Shown here one piece after another: positions 7,686 to 16,728 of a stretch of DNA of 56,454 nt (its first letter is position 1; each line of letters starts with the position of its first letter). Below the pieces are notes generated by a model. The model searched no databases. It was not told the origin of the DNA and saw nothing but the letters and a program-made list of their open reading frames with translations. Position numbers and translations under genes: made by a program. This DNA comes from Lachnospiraceae bacterium (GTDB lineage: Bacteria; Bacillota; Clostridia; Lachnospirales; Lachnospiraceae), in the NCBI GenBank assembly GCA_014804645.1, contig JAAUZI010000074.1, positions 1 to 56,454 on the forward strand, read 5' to 3'.

Positions 7686-10385
7686 ATGAATTATAGCAGA
7701 AAGGGCGTCAGAGCCAAGAAGAAGGCCCTGAATGCCAAGTCACCAAAAATAGCAAAGAAAGCTGCCCTGCTGGTGTTGAAACTGTTTCTGGTTGCCATTG
7801 TGGGAGTGGGCATTATAGGCGCCTCTGCCGGCATTGGCATGTTTAAGGGCATTCTGGCCTCCACCCCTCAGATCACTCCCAGTGATGTGGCTCCCGTAGG
7901 CGCCGCCACTTTCGTGTATGACTGTAAGGGCAACAAGCTGGACGAGTTGATCGCCGTCAATTCCAACCGAATCATTGTGACCCAGGACAAGATACCCGAA
8001 AATCTGGCCCATGCTTTTGTGGCCATAGAGGACGAACGTTTCTACCAGCACAATGGTATTGATTATAAGAGCCTGGTGCGTTCCGGCTACCAGTTCATCA
8101 AGACCATGGGAGATGAAACCCAGGGAGCCAGTACCATCACCCAGCAGCTGCTGAAAAATACAATTTTCACCAGCTGGACCTCCGAGGGTAAAAACTGGAT
8201 CAAGAAGATCAAGCGTAAATTTCAGGAGCAGTACCTGGCCATTGAATTGACCAAGACATTGAGCAAGGACGAAATCCTGGTGCGCTATATGAACACCATT
8301 AATCTGGGGCAGAACACTCTGGGAGTGGAGGCGGCTGCCCAGCGGTATTTTGGGAAATCCTGCAGTGAGTTGACCCTGTCGGAATGTGCCGTCATTGCCT
8401 CCATCACTCAAAATCCTACCCGCTACAACCCCATCAGCCATCCGGAACAGAACGCCGAACGTCGGGAGAGATGCCTGAATAAGATGCTGGAGCTGGAATT
8501 TATCAGCAAGGAAGAGTACGACGAGGCGATGGCTGACAGTGTATATGACCGGATTGAGAGCCACAATATCGACTATCTGGCCAACAGCTCCGCCAGCAGC
8601 TATTTTGTGGATGCGGTGACGCAGCAGGTCAAAAAAGATTTGATAGCCCATGGCTTTAATGAGACGCAGACGGAATTTATGCTGTATTCCGGCGGCCTGC
8701 GGATCATAACTACTATGGATCCCGAGATTCAGGCCGTAGCCGACGCCGAGGTAGCCAATCCGGACAATTATCCCCCCAACGTGAAGTGGTATCTGGACTA
8801 TGCTCTGACCATCACCCATCCGGACGGAAGCCATGACAACTACAGCAAGGAGATGATGTCTAAGTATTTTAAGGAGAATGTGGACAAGAATTTCAACTTG
8901 ATTTTCACCTCTCAGGAGGCCGCCTATGATGCTATAGACCAATATCTCGGCGTATTGCTGAAAGAGGGGGACGAACATGACGAAACTATCCACCTGATTC
9001 CCCAGCCCCAAACCGCGCTGGCCATTATCGAACAGGAGACAGGCTATGTCCGCGCTCTGGTGGGCGGCCGGGGCGCCAAGGAAGGGCGGCTCACCTTTAA
9101 CCGCGCCACCGACGCCACGAGGCAGCCCGGCTCCACTTTCAAGGTGCTGGCTTCCTATGCCCCTGCACTGGATAGCTGTGGCATTACCCTCGCCAATGTA
9201 TATATTGACGCACCCTTTAACTATCCGGACGGCACCCCCGTGCGGAACTGGTACGGCGAAGCGTACAAAGGCCCTGTGACCGTGCGCTATGCCATTGAGC
9301 AGTCCATGAATATTATTGCCGTAAAGACAATCACCCAGATCACGCCGAAACTGGCCTACGATTATCTGCTCAATTTCGGTTTTACCACTCTTACCGCAGG
9401 TAAGGTAGTGGGAGATCAGGTGAAGGGAGACATAAACCCGTCCACTGCTCTGGGCGGTCTGACTGACGGCGTCACTCCTCTGGAGCTGACCGCCGCTTAC
9501 GCCACCATCGCCAACGGCGGCGTCTATAATGAGCCTAAGCTGTATACTCAGGTTCTGTATTCCGACGGCACTGTTCTCCTAGATAACACCGGGTTCGAGA
9601 ACAGCCGCAGGGTACTGCAGGAGTCCACTGCGTTCCTTCTCACGGAGGCCATGGTGGACGTGGTTACCAAGGGTACCGGCACCGCCACCAACTTTAACAG
9701 GGAAATGGCCATTGCCGGCAAAACCGGTACCACCTCCAGCAATGTGGACGTGTGGTTTGCGGGCTATACCCCCTATTACACCTGCGCTACCTGGGTGGGC
9801 TATGACAACAATGTGCACATGAACAGTGGAAGGACCGAAAACAACGAGACCAATATCGCCAAGAAGATCTGGCACAATGTGATGGAGCAGATTCACGCTA
9901 ATCTGCCCAACCAGGCTTTCTATGTGCCCACAGGAGTGATCCAGTACACCGTCTGTATGGATTCCGGCAAGACCCCCAACCCTGGCGTATGCCCGGAAAC
10001 CTCCCTGCGCACGGAGTATTTTGCAGAGGGGACGGAACCCTCTGACACAATATGCGATGTGCATTACAGCGGCCAGATCTGTGAGTTTGACCAGTTGCCC
10101 GCCAGTGCTGAATGTCCCTTTGGATATGCCGGTATAACCACAAGACTGCCGGCGGAAGACCCCTCACTGGAGGCGGGCTCCACCATGCAGACGATCCAGC
10201 CCGACGGCACCATAACCTATGTGAATCCCAATATCCAGAATACCTGCCAGCACAACGCCGCTTTCTTCCTGAATCCTGACTATGAGTCGATTCTCAATCA
10301 GCAGCAGATTGTGATTAATATGCGGCGTCAACAGCAGCAGCATATGTTGGAACAGGCGGGATTATTGCCCAATGCGGACGGCTGA
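7686..10385 (+). CDS. Class A penicillin-binding protein (bifunctional peptidoglycan synthase)
   Basis: 899 residues from the ATG at 7686, chosen for its AAAGGAAG site; the frame opens earlier at 7629 but without one. It has a basic N-terminal tail and one membrane anchor (about 25-50). The GT51 transglycosylase domain follows, with Glu115 in AIEDERFYQHNGID and the QGASTITQQLLKN motif. The transpeptidase domain has Ser483-x-x-Lys486 in RQPGSTFK, Ser540-Met-Asn542 and Lys679-Thr-Gly-Thr. It polymerises and cross-links peptidoglycan at the outer membrane face. A 150-residue tail after the catalytic domain contains several cysteines and ends in a Gln-rich stretch. Expression probably depends on the structured leader at 7536-7623. 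Confidence 0.97.
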   Translation: MNYSRKGVRAKKKALNAKSPKIAKKAALLVLKLFLVAIVGVGIIGASAGIGMFKGILASTPQITPSDVAPVGAATFVYDCKGNKLDELIAVNSNRIIVTQDKIPENLAHAFVAIEDERFYQHNGIDYKSLVRSGYQFIKTMGDETQGASTITQQLLKNTIFTSWTSEGKNWIKKIKRKFQEQYLAIELTKTLSKDEILVRYMNTINLGQNTLGVEAAAQRYFGKSCSELTLSECAVIASITQNPTRYNPISHPEQNAERRERCLNKMLELEFISKEEYDEAMADSVYDRIESHNIDYLANSSASSYFVDAVTQQVKKDLIAHGFNETQTEFMLYSGGLRIITTMDPEIQAVADAEVANPDNYPPNVKWYLDYALTITHPDGSHDNYSKEMMSKYFKENVDKNFNLIFTSQEAAYDAIDQYLGVLLKEGDEHDETIHLIPQPQTALAIIEQETGYVRALVGGRGAKEGRLTFNRATDATRQPGSTFKVLASYAPALDSCGITLANVYIDAPFNYPDGTPVRNWYGEAYKGPVTVRYAIEQSMNIIAVKTITQITPKLAYDYLLNFGFTTLTAGKVVGDQVKGDINPSTALGGLTDGVTPLELTAAYATIANGGVYNEPKLYTQVLYSDGTVLLDNTGFENSRRVLQESTAFLLTEAMVDVVTKGTGTATNFNREMAIAGKTGTTSSNVDVWFAGYTPYYTCATWVGYDNNVHMNSGRTENNETNIAKKIWHNVMEQIHANLPNQAFYVPTGVIQYTVCMDSGKTPNPGVCPETSLRTEYFAEGTEPSDTICDVHYSGQICEFDQLPASAECPFGYAGITTRLPAEDPSLEAGSTMQTIQPDGTITYVNPNIQNTCQHNAAFFLNPDYESILNQQQIVINMRRQQQQHMLEQAGLLPNADG

Positions 10386-10408
10386 TGAATATTGAAATAG
10401 GGTGAAAA

Positions 10409-11185
10409 ATGGATCGTTCTAAGAAAAGGGCTTTTGAAATATTACAGATGTATGTAGACCAGGCAAAGAAAATGGAATTTATAAAATCCATTATATTGGT
10501 CGGTTCTCTTTCTGACGACACCTACACCGGAAATGCCGGAAGCGATATTGATCTGGTTCATATTGTCAGTGACGAAGAGGACTATGCCCGGGAAAAGGAA
10601 CAGATTATAGGTCTGATCTGTAAGATTGAAGAGGAAACAGAAAACGCAATACCCATTGCAAGGATTGTATACCAGGAGAAACACCTGATTCGTCCATATG
10701 ATTATAACTTTACTCTCTCTCCTGAAAACAGAGATCTGATGCAGAGACCCATAGAGGTATTTCGCATCCTGGACAGCGGCGTCACGGTCTATGGTGAGGA
10801 AATGATCGAATCGATAGAGAGACCGGATCGCAGAGATGTGGAAATGTCCGAAAAACTGGATCAGGAATTTTTGGAAACGTTGAAGGACACAGATTGGTAT
10901 AAGGGTTATATGGAGATGAGGGACCGGCCAACAATCCGTATCATGACGCAGATTGTGCTCACAACAGCGCTTTCGGAGTACTATTTTTACACTGGAAACA
11001 GCTGTTCAAGCAAGTATCGTATTCTGGAATGTGTGGAACGGGAATTGCCCGGGCTGCAGTACCTGAATTTGCTGAGATTATGCCACAAGAACCGTTTTTC
11101 TCCGAGTGAGATCACACCGGCGGATCGGGAGTTGATGGAAAGAGAATATCAGACCTGTTTTAAGACGCGGAGCAGAGACTGGTAG
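10409..11185 (+). CDS. Nucleotidyltransferase-domain protein
   Basis: 258 residues. The N-terminal 100 residues have the nucleotidyltransferase fold signature: Gly32-Ser33 followed by an acidic pair in AGSDIDLVHI (Asp46, Asp48), as in minimal NTases and aminoglycoside nucleotidyltransferases. The C-terminal part (about 140-250) is helical, with a HEPN-like or substrate-binding look. AGGGTG precedes the ATG. It lies 23 bases behind the penicillin-binding protein gene on the same strand and may be co-transcribed; the bidirectional terminator at 11190-11225 follows. The substrate is not predictable. It could be a resistance enzyme, but the similarity I can see is limited to the active-site motif. 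Confidence 0.7.
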   Translation: MDRSKKRAFEILQMYVDQAKKMEFIKSIILVGSLSDDTYTGNAGSDIDLVHIVSDEEDYAREKEQIIGLICKIEEETENAIPIARIVYQEKHLIRPYDYNFTLSPENRDLMQRPIEVFRILDSGVTVYGEEMIESIERPDRRDVEMSEKLDQEFLETLKDTDWYKGYMEMRDRPTIRIMTQIVLTTALSEYYFYTGNSCSSKYRILECVERELPGLQYLNLLRLCHKNRFSPSEITPADRELMEREYQTCFKTRSRDW

Positions 11186-11189
11186 ATAT

Positions 11190-11225
11190 AAAAAGCGGAA
11201 ACCTCGAATTAGGTTTCCGCTTTTT
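11190..11225. terminator. Bidirectional terminator
   Basis: AAAAAGCGGAAACCT (11190-11204) pairs perfectly with 11211-11225 around CGAATT, with A-rich and T-rich ends. It serves the plus-strand gene ending at 11185 and the minus-strand tRNA-Thr ending at 11230. Confidence 0.9.
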
Positions 11226-11229
11226 ATCA

Positions 11230-11302
11230 AGCTGCTGACGGGAATCGGACCCGTGACCTCCGCACTACCAATGCGACGCTCTACCGACTGAGCCACAGCA
11301 GC
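11230..11302 (-). tRNA. tRNA-Thr (anticodon GGT)
   Basis: A complete cloverleaf can be drawn: acceptor GCTGCTG/CAGCAGC, D stem GCTC/GAGC, anticodon stem TCGCA/TGCGG with loop TTGGTAG, and T stem ACGGG/CCCGT. CCA is not encoded. Transcribed from the promoter at 11334-11362. Confidence 0.97.
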
Positions 11303-11333
11303 AGGTTGTGATGTTCTCTCAACCACAAAAGCT

Positions 11334-11362
11334 ATTCTATCAAAAGTATCCCCATTTGTCAA
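11334..11362 (-). promoter_or_regulatory. Strong promoter of tRNA-Thr
   Basis: On the minus strand TTGACA (11357-11362), a 17-base spacer and TAGAAT (11334-11339), ending about 30 bases before the tRNA 5' end. Confidence 0.85.
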
Positions 11363-11398
11363 CACAAATTGCACATTTTTTCCGTGCAATTTTCTGCC

Positions 11399-11695
11399 TC
11401 AGAAATATTTGTTTTTGGCCTTGCGCAACAGAAAACGCACATGGTATCCCTGCAGTTCACACAACGTGTTAATCACAGCCTCCGCCTCCGCCGCCGCATT
11501 GTCATTGACACAAAAAATACAGTAGTCCTTCTTGCGCCCCAAATGAAAAATACCGCCCTTGTTCCAACGGATAAAATAAGAAATTCTGTTTTGCAGCAGC
11601 TCTCGCTCAATGGCCTGCTTGCAGTCCAGGTCGCCCACCTCGCACAATTCTATCTCGTTGTTCACTTTTACCATGCTATATAATGTCTGCTGCAT
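11399..11695 (-). CDS. Small protein of unknown function (98 residues)
   Basis: Not recognised. It is soluble, with mixed alpha/beta character. It contains IELCEVGDLDCKQAIERELL, then RISYFIRWNK, then DYCIFCVNDN, and ends in a basic RKAKNKYF. The pattern (a strand, a helix carrying the cysteine, two strands, a helix) suggests a compact ferredoxin-like or DUF3343-like fold, but I see no decisive motif. It lies between the tRNA-Thr promoter and the tetR gene on the minus strand, 66 bases downstream of tetR, so it could be the last gene of the RND-TetR transcript. The first ATG is weakly supported; an alternative start is Met8. Confidence 0.6.
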   Translation of the reverse strand: MQQTLYSMVKVNNEIELCEVGDLDCKQAIERELLQNRISYFIRWNKGGIFHLGRKKDYCIFCVNDNAAAEAEAVINTLCELQGYHVRFLLRKAKNKYF

Positions 11696-11761
11696 CTATC
11701 CCATCCCCACATCTCTGCAATTACCGCCCGCTGTTCACAGGACTGATAAAAGTATAACACA

Positions 11762-12415
11762 TCAGACAATCTTTTTCAAGCCTTCCTTGCGTCCATAGCT
11801 CTCCCGCATCTGAGCGAGAATGCAGGCTTTCAACTCCTCCGCCGGCTGCGGCCCTATATCCGGGAAACTGATACTGGCCATAAAACAGACGAGCTGAGCA
11901 CTCACTGCATAGCAAAGGTATCCTATGGACAGGTCATCCCGCAGTTCCCCGCTCTCTACACCCTCCCGAAGCATATCGACCAACATGGATACCAGCGTGC
12001 GGTTTTCCTGCCCTGTCTCCCGGATCCGCTCCTGCAGTTTCAGTCCGCAGATGGAGGTATCCGTCAACAGATGGATAAAATGCAGGAAACACTCTCTCTC
12101 TGCCATCTTCTCCTCCAACACTTCCAGCAGATACTCCATTCGGTCAAAAAAGCCAGTTCGCAGCGCCAGTTCTGCCTCCACCTCCTCCTGTATGCATACC
12201 ATGGTGTGTAGGATAGCGCTGACAATGATCTCCTCCCGGGTATCAAAGTAGTCGTATGCAGTCCCTTTTCCGATACCTGCTTTCTGCGTAATATCCGACA
12301 CCTTGAGGGTGCGGACATCCGCGCCCTCAAGAATCAATTCCATCACTCCCCGATAGAGCTGTTGTACCTTGACCGGAATCTCTTCCTTCGACTCAAATCC
12401 AGTAATTTTTCTCAT
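11762..12415 (-). CDS. TetR-family transcriptional repressor
   Basis: 217 residues from the second ATG, which has GGGGAG six bases upstream; the first ATG overlaps that site. The N-terminal helix-turn-helix reads VSDITQKAGIGKGTAYDYFDTREEI, the classical TetR pattern. The C-terminal ligand domain is helical and not diagnostic. It lies 36 bases downstream of the large RND exporter gene on the same strand. A perfect 22-base palindrome sits just below the promoter of that exporter. This suggests the protein represses an exporter-regulator operon including its own gene, released by an exported compound. That loop is inference from layout. Confidence 0.93.
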   Translation of the reverse strand: MRKITGFESKEEIPVKVQQLYRGVMELILEGADVRTLKVSDITQKAGIGKGTAYDYFDTREEIIVSAILHTMVCIQEEVEAELALRTGFFDRMEYLLEVLEEKMAERECFLHFIHLLTDTSICGLKLQERIRETGQENRTLVSMLVDMLREGVESGELRDDLSIGYLCYAVSAQLVCFMASISFPDIGPQPAEELKACILAQMRESYGRKEGLKKIV

Positions 12416-12451
12416 TTCCATCTCCCCTCAAATCTATATGCAGCGACCGCA

Positions 12452-15400
12452 TTACTCCTCCGCATCCGGCTCTTTTACCCTTTTAACACGTTTCCTGCGT
12501 TTCGCGGACGCACCTTCTTTATCTTTTTCTCTGATAAAAATATCGTAAATGCACGGAACCACCACCAGAGTGAGCAGTGTGCCATACAGCAGTCCGCCGA
12601 TCGTGGTGACCGCCATAGGTTTCGCCATCTCCGCACCCATATCGTTGGAGAGCACCATGGTAGACAGCGCCAGAATCGTGGTCAGCGCCGTCATCAGCAC
12701 CGGGCGCAGTCTGGTGCGTCCCGCCGTCAGAATAGCCTCCCGCTTTTCCATCCCCTGTTCACGCAGCTGATTCATATAGTCAATCAGCACAATGCCGTTG
12801 TTGACGATAATTCCGGCCAGCATGACAAATCCGATCAGAGCGATGACGCTGATTTCGCTGCCGCTGAAAAACAGTCCCAGCAGACCGCCGGTAAAGGCCA
12901 GCGGAATCGTAAACATAATGATGAAGGGCAGCAGCAGAGACTGGAACTGAGCCACCATAATCAGATACATAAACACTATGGCCAACAGCATCATCAGCAG
13001 CACCTGTGCAATGGCGTCGTTAATCATCTCATTTTCGCCGGAAAATACCAGACTGTAGCCATCCGGCACCTGGTAGTCTGCCAGCCGGTCCTCCACTTTG
13101 GTGGACACCTGGCCCACATTGTAGCCATCGGCAATGGCCGCAGACACTTCAATATATCGGTTCTGGTCCGCGCGGCTGATGGAGTTTAGTGACACCGCTG
13201 GAGCCAGAACGGCAATCTCTGACAGAGGAATCTCCACCGCCTTGCCCTCCTCGTCCGTTCCTTTGATCGACAGATCCGCCATCATGGCCCTGGTCAGCTC
13301 TGTGTCGCTCCCACTGGACACATAGACCACATAATCCTTATCCGCCGCCGCAAGGGTAGTGGCATTGCTGGAATCCGCCAGCTTGGGAGCAATCTGGGCG
13401 AACACCTGAGCCACGGTCAATCCGTACTGAACTGCCTTCTCCTTATCGACTGTGATCCGCAATTCCTCACTGCTCTCCGCCATCCCATCGGACACCTGGG
13501 CGGTTCCTTCCACAGACTCCACAATCGCTGCCACTTCTCCCGCAATCTGCCGCAGAGTGTCAAGTTCCCGGCCCCGCACCTGTATAGAGATACCGCTGCC
13601 TCCCAGAGCACTCATATCCATGCTGGAGGTATCCACTGTGATCTCCGCATCCAGATCGGCCGTTCTATTCAGTATTTCCTGAGCAATCTCCTCATTGCTC
13701 AGTTTTTTGTCCTCCCGAGCCACCACATAAATATCCGTGCTGTTGGTGCTGCTGTTACCGCCGCCCGTCAACATGGCCATGGAGGAGGTGCTGGCCATGG
13801 CGCCCACGTCGGTGATATCCTCCAGCTCCAATATTCTCTCCACCACAATATCTGTCAGGGCGCCGGTCTCCTCCAACGTCGCATCCTTCGGCAGCTGCAC
13901 GCTGACTGTCATCTGGGTGGAGTCCATATCTGACATGAAAGCGGTGCCGTTGGTCCAGGCTAGAGCAAAGCTGATTACCAGCATCGCCAGCGCAAGTATC
14001 AGCACCAGACTCTTACATTTCAGCGCAATGTCCAGCAACTTTCCGTAGGCCCCCGTCAAAGCTTTGAAGAACCGTCCCTCCTTCTGCTCCTTGGTTCTGG
14101 TCAGCAGCTTGGAAGCCATGGCAGGCACCACCGTCAAGGCTATAATCAGGCTGGCCAACAGAGAAAAGGCAATAGTCAGGCCCATGTCCACAAAGAGTTG
14201 TCTGGTAATACCCTCGGTGAACACGATGGGAGCAAACACGCACACCGTGGTCAGCGTGGAGGCAATGATTGAGCCTGTCACTTCCGTGCTGCCCTCTATG
14301 GAGGCCTCCAGAATGGATTTCCCCTCCCCTCGCAGCCGATAAATATTTTCAATTACCACAATAGAATTGTCCACCAGCATACCAATGCCCAGCGCCAGTC
14401 CTGACAGAGAGATGATATTCAGTGTCACACCGCTGAAATACATGCACACAATGGCCGTAACCAGGCTGATCGGAATAGAGAACGCCACCACCATGGTCGG
14501 CCGCAAATCCTTTAAAAAGACCAGCAGTATTAAGATGGCAAGCAGACCTCCCATCAGTATATTACTCACGATAGAATCCATCACCAGGTCAATATACACG
14601 CCTTGATCCATCAGCGTGATAATATTCAGGCTCTCATCCGCCTCCATCATATCCGCGAAACGCTCCAGCAGCAGATCCGACACTGCACCAGTGGAGTAAC
14701 CCGTCTGTTTCTGAATGGACAGCATACAGCCCGGACTACCGTTTACATTGGTATATATATCCGCCGAATTGTCCGTAAAAAAGACATCCGCTACATCTCC
14801 CAGTGTAATCACGGGCACCCCATCCATGTGCAGATCCATCAGCGGCAACGCCTGCAGTTCCTCTAGAGTCACCGGCTTATCTCCCACGCGCACCAGATAG
14901 TCGATACCATCCTCCGTCACATAGCCGCCCGGCATAGAGAAATTCTGGGCGACCAGCAGATTCTTTATCATGTCCACCGTGAGAATCTCTGTCATATCTG
15001 CGCTGTCGTAAGCCTCCTGGCGGGCCTCCTCCAGCTGCTTTACTCCCTCCTCGAGCTGTTCCTGGGCAGCATCCAACTGTTCTTCCCCGGTTTTTACCTG
15101 CTCCAGGGCCGCATCCAGCTGGGTCTGGGCCAGTTCCAGCTGATATTCTCCCAGATTAATCTGGGACGCTGCATTGGCAAACTCCACAGCCGCGGTCAAT
15201 TCCCCTTTTTCCACCTCAATCAGGCCGCTGTTGACCTGATTGATATTCTCATCAAGCGTCGCAATGGTTCGGTTCACCATTTCTTCAAAAGCGGGCAGTC
15301 CCAGGCCATTGGTCAGAGCGTTCAGGGATTGCTCCAAATTGCTGCGCTGGGACATAATCTGGCTGGACACAGCTGCAGTGATCACTCCCAGATTAACATA

Positions 15401-16558
15401 GACTGTCTGAAAATTGTCCGGGTCCGACCAGTCCATCTCCCTCAGATCCGCCAGCATGGCGGCCGTCTGCTCGTTGGATTCCATCTGTTTTACGATATCA
15501 CTGGCAAAAAACCTCTCTTTCAGCTGATTTATCTGTTCCCTGGTCTCATCGTCAATATCCGCATCTGATCCTGACACACTGAAACCGCCGATAAGTCTGT
15601 CATACTCCCGTATGTAACTGCCGGTGCTTTCCTGTACCTTATTGATCTCATCTATGCCCGACTGCAGTCCTCTAGCAGTAGCCAGATTGGTGGTCATGGT
15701 CATCTTGGTGGACTCCAGACTGGTCTTGGCCGTCAACAGCTGGTTCTTGGTCTCCGCAAGCTCGGCGGCGGTCTCCTCCTGGGTTTTGCTCAGTTCGTCC
15801 TTTCCCTCCTGAATATCCTTCTTTCCGCTTTTTATCTCCTTGAGGCCATCTTCCAACTCCTTTTTGCCATCTTCCAACTCCTGGCGGCCGTCCTCCAGTT
15901 CCTTGCGGCCGTTCTCCAGCTCCTCCTCCGCCTCCTGCATCTTATCGTCTATGGCCGCATATATCTTCTCGTTCAGTGCGTCCACCTTTTCCTGCCGGAT
16001 GATCACGCTGACGCTCTCCTCCAGCAATCCCACGGCACTGGCACTGGCGACACCCTCCAGGCTCTCCACCTCCGGCATCAGCACATTGGTGACATACTCG
16101 CTGACCTCCGCATATTCCATATCATCCACGCCCACAGCCACCATCATCACCGGCAGCATATCCGGGTTTAGTTTCATGATAATGGGATTTCCCACGCTGT
16201 CGTCCCAGTAGGACTTGATCTGGTCCAGATTCTCCCGGATCTCCAGCGATACTGCATTCATATCCGCCGATTGCGCGAATTCCAAAATCACCATGGAGTA
16301 GTTCTCCGAGGAGACAGAGCTGATACTCTCAATGTTGCTGACTGTAGCCATGGAGGACTCCACCGGCTTGGTCACTACCATCTCCACCGTCTCCGGACTG
16401 GCTCCTATATAGGTTGTCATGACAATCACATAGGGGAGACTGATACTGGGCAGCAAATCTGTGGTCATCCGTGTAAAGGATACGATTCCCAGCACAATGG
16501 CCAGAACCACACCGACCAGCACAGTATATGGCTTTTTAACACTGAATTTCGATATCAT
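12452..16558 (-). CDS. RND-family efflux transporter with a large coiled-coil insertion
   Basis: 1368 residues, about 320 more than AcrB-type RND permeases. There is an N-terminal membrane helix (about 10-28), then an extracytoplasmic pore-domain start through about residue 190. Residues about 200-525 are an inserted region rich in heptad-like Glu/Lys/Leu repeats (ELEDGRQELEDGKKELEDG and, later, EEQLDAAQEQLEEGVKQLEE). The normal RND body follows, with two blocks of membrane helices; the first has GMLVDNSIVVIENIYR, which carries the proton-relay acidic residues of helix 4. No membrane-fusion-protein gene is adjacent, and an outer-membrane channel is not expected in a monoderm. A cytoplasmic basic tail (KRRKRVKRVKE) ends the protein. 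Likely drug, lipid or peptide export, controlled by the adjacent TetR. Confidence 0.93.
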   Translation of the reverse strand: MISKFSVKKPYTVLVGVVLAIVLGIVSFTRMTTDLLPSISLPYVIVMTTYIGASPETVEMVVTKPVESSMATVSNIESISSVSSENYSMVILEFAQSADMNAVSLEIRENLDQIKSYWDDSVGNPIIMKLNPDMLPVMMVAVGVDDMEYAEVSEYVTNVLMPEVESLEGVASASAVGLLEESVSVIIRQEKVDALNEKIYAAIDDKMQEAEEELENGRKELEDGRQELEDGKKELEDGLKEIKSGKKDIQEGKDELSKTQEETAAELAETKNQLLTAKTSLESTKMTMTTNLATARGLQSGIDEINKVQESTGSYIREYDRLIGGFSVSGSDADIDDETREQINQLKERFFASDIVKQMESNEQTAAMLADLREMDWSDPDNFQTVYVNLGVITAAVSSQIMSQRSNLEQSLNALTNGLGLPAFEEMVNRTIATLDENINQVNSGLIEVEKGELTAAVEFANAASQINLGEYQLELAQTQLDAALEQVKTGEEQLDAAQEQLEEGVKQLEEARQEAYDSADMTEILTVDMIKNLLVAQNFSMPGGYVTEDGIDYLVRVGDKPVTLEELQALPLMDLHMDGVPVITLGDVADVFFTDNSADIYTNVNGSPGCMLSIQKQTGYSTGAVSDLLLERFADMMEADESLNIITLMDQGVYIDLVMDSIVSNILMGGLLAILILLVFLKDLRPTMVVAFSIPISLVTAIVCMYFSGVTLNIISLSGLALGIGMLVDNSIVVIENIYRLRGEGKSILEASIEGSTEVTGSIIASTLTTVCVFAPIVFTEGITRQLFVDMGLTIAFSLLASLIIALTVVPAMASKLLTRTKEQKEGRFFKALTGAYGKLLDIALKCKSLVLILALAMLVISFALAWTNGTAFMSDMDSTQMTVSVQLPKDATLEETGALTDIVVERILELEDITDVGAMASTSSMAMLTGGGNSSTNSTDIYVVAREDKKLSNEEIAQEILNRTADLDAEITVDTSSMDMSALGGSGISIQVRGRELDTLRQIAGEVAAIVESVEGTAQVSDGMAESSEELRITVDKEKAVQYGLTVAQVFAQIAPKLADSSNATTLAAADKDYVVYVSSGSDTELTRAMMADLSIKGTDEEGKAVEIPLSEIAVLAPAVSLNSISRADQNRYIEVSAAIADGYNVGQVSTKVEDRLADYQVPDGYSLVFSGENEMINDAIAQVLLMMLLAIVFMYLIMVAQFQSLLLPFIIMFTIPLAFTGGLLGLFFSGSEISVIALIGFVMLAGIIVNNGIVLIDYMNQLREQGMEKREAILTAGRTRLRPVLMTALTTILALSTMVLSNDMGAEMAKPMAVTTIGGLLYGTLLTLVVVPCIYDIFIREKDKEGASAKRRKRVKRVKEPDAEE

Positions 16559-16623
16559 AGCATGTTTTCCTTTCTGGACCGCGAGACATTCCCGTCATGT
16601 AAAACGGGGGCCATGGGTCATAG

Positions 16624-16645
16624 TGACCGACCGGCCGGTCGGTCA
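16624..16645. promoter_or_regulatory. Palindromic operator, probable TetR binding site
   Basis: A perfect 22-base palindrome with half-site TGACCGACCGG. It starts ten bases downstream of the -10 box of the RND-tetR promoter, a position where a bound repressor blocks initiation. Half-sites of the TGACCGACCGG type are typical of TetR proteins. Confidence 0.8.
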
Positions 16646-16655
16646 TCTGAGTAAA

Positions 16656-16684
16656 ATTATATGCTCTCTCCGCCAGAAAGTCAA
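16656..16684 (-). promoter_or_regulatory. Promoter of the RND exporter operon
   Basis: On the minus strand TTGACT (16679-16684), a 17-base spacer and a perfect TATAAT (16656-16661), followed by the palindromic operator. Confidence 0.85.
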
Positions 16685-16728
16685 TTGACAAGTCCTTTTT
16701 ATATTATTAAAAAAAAATAAAGAAGACA

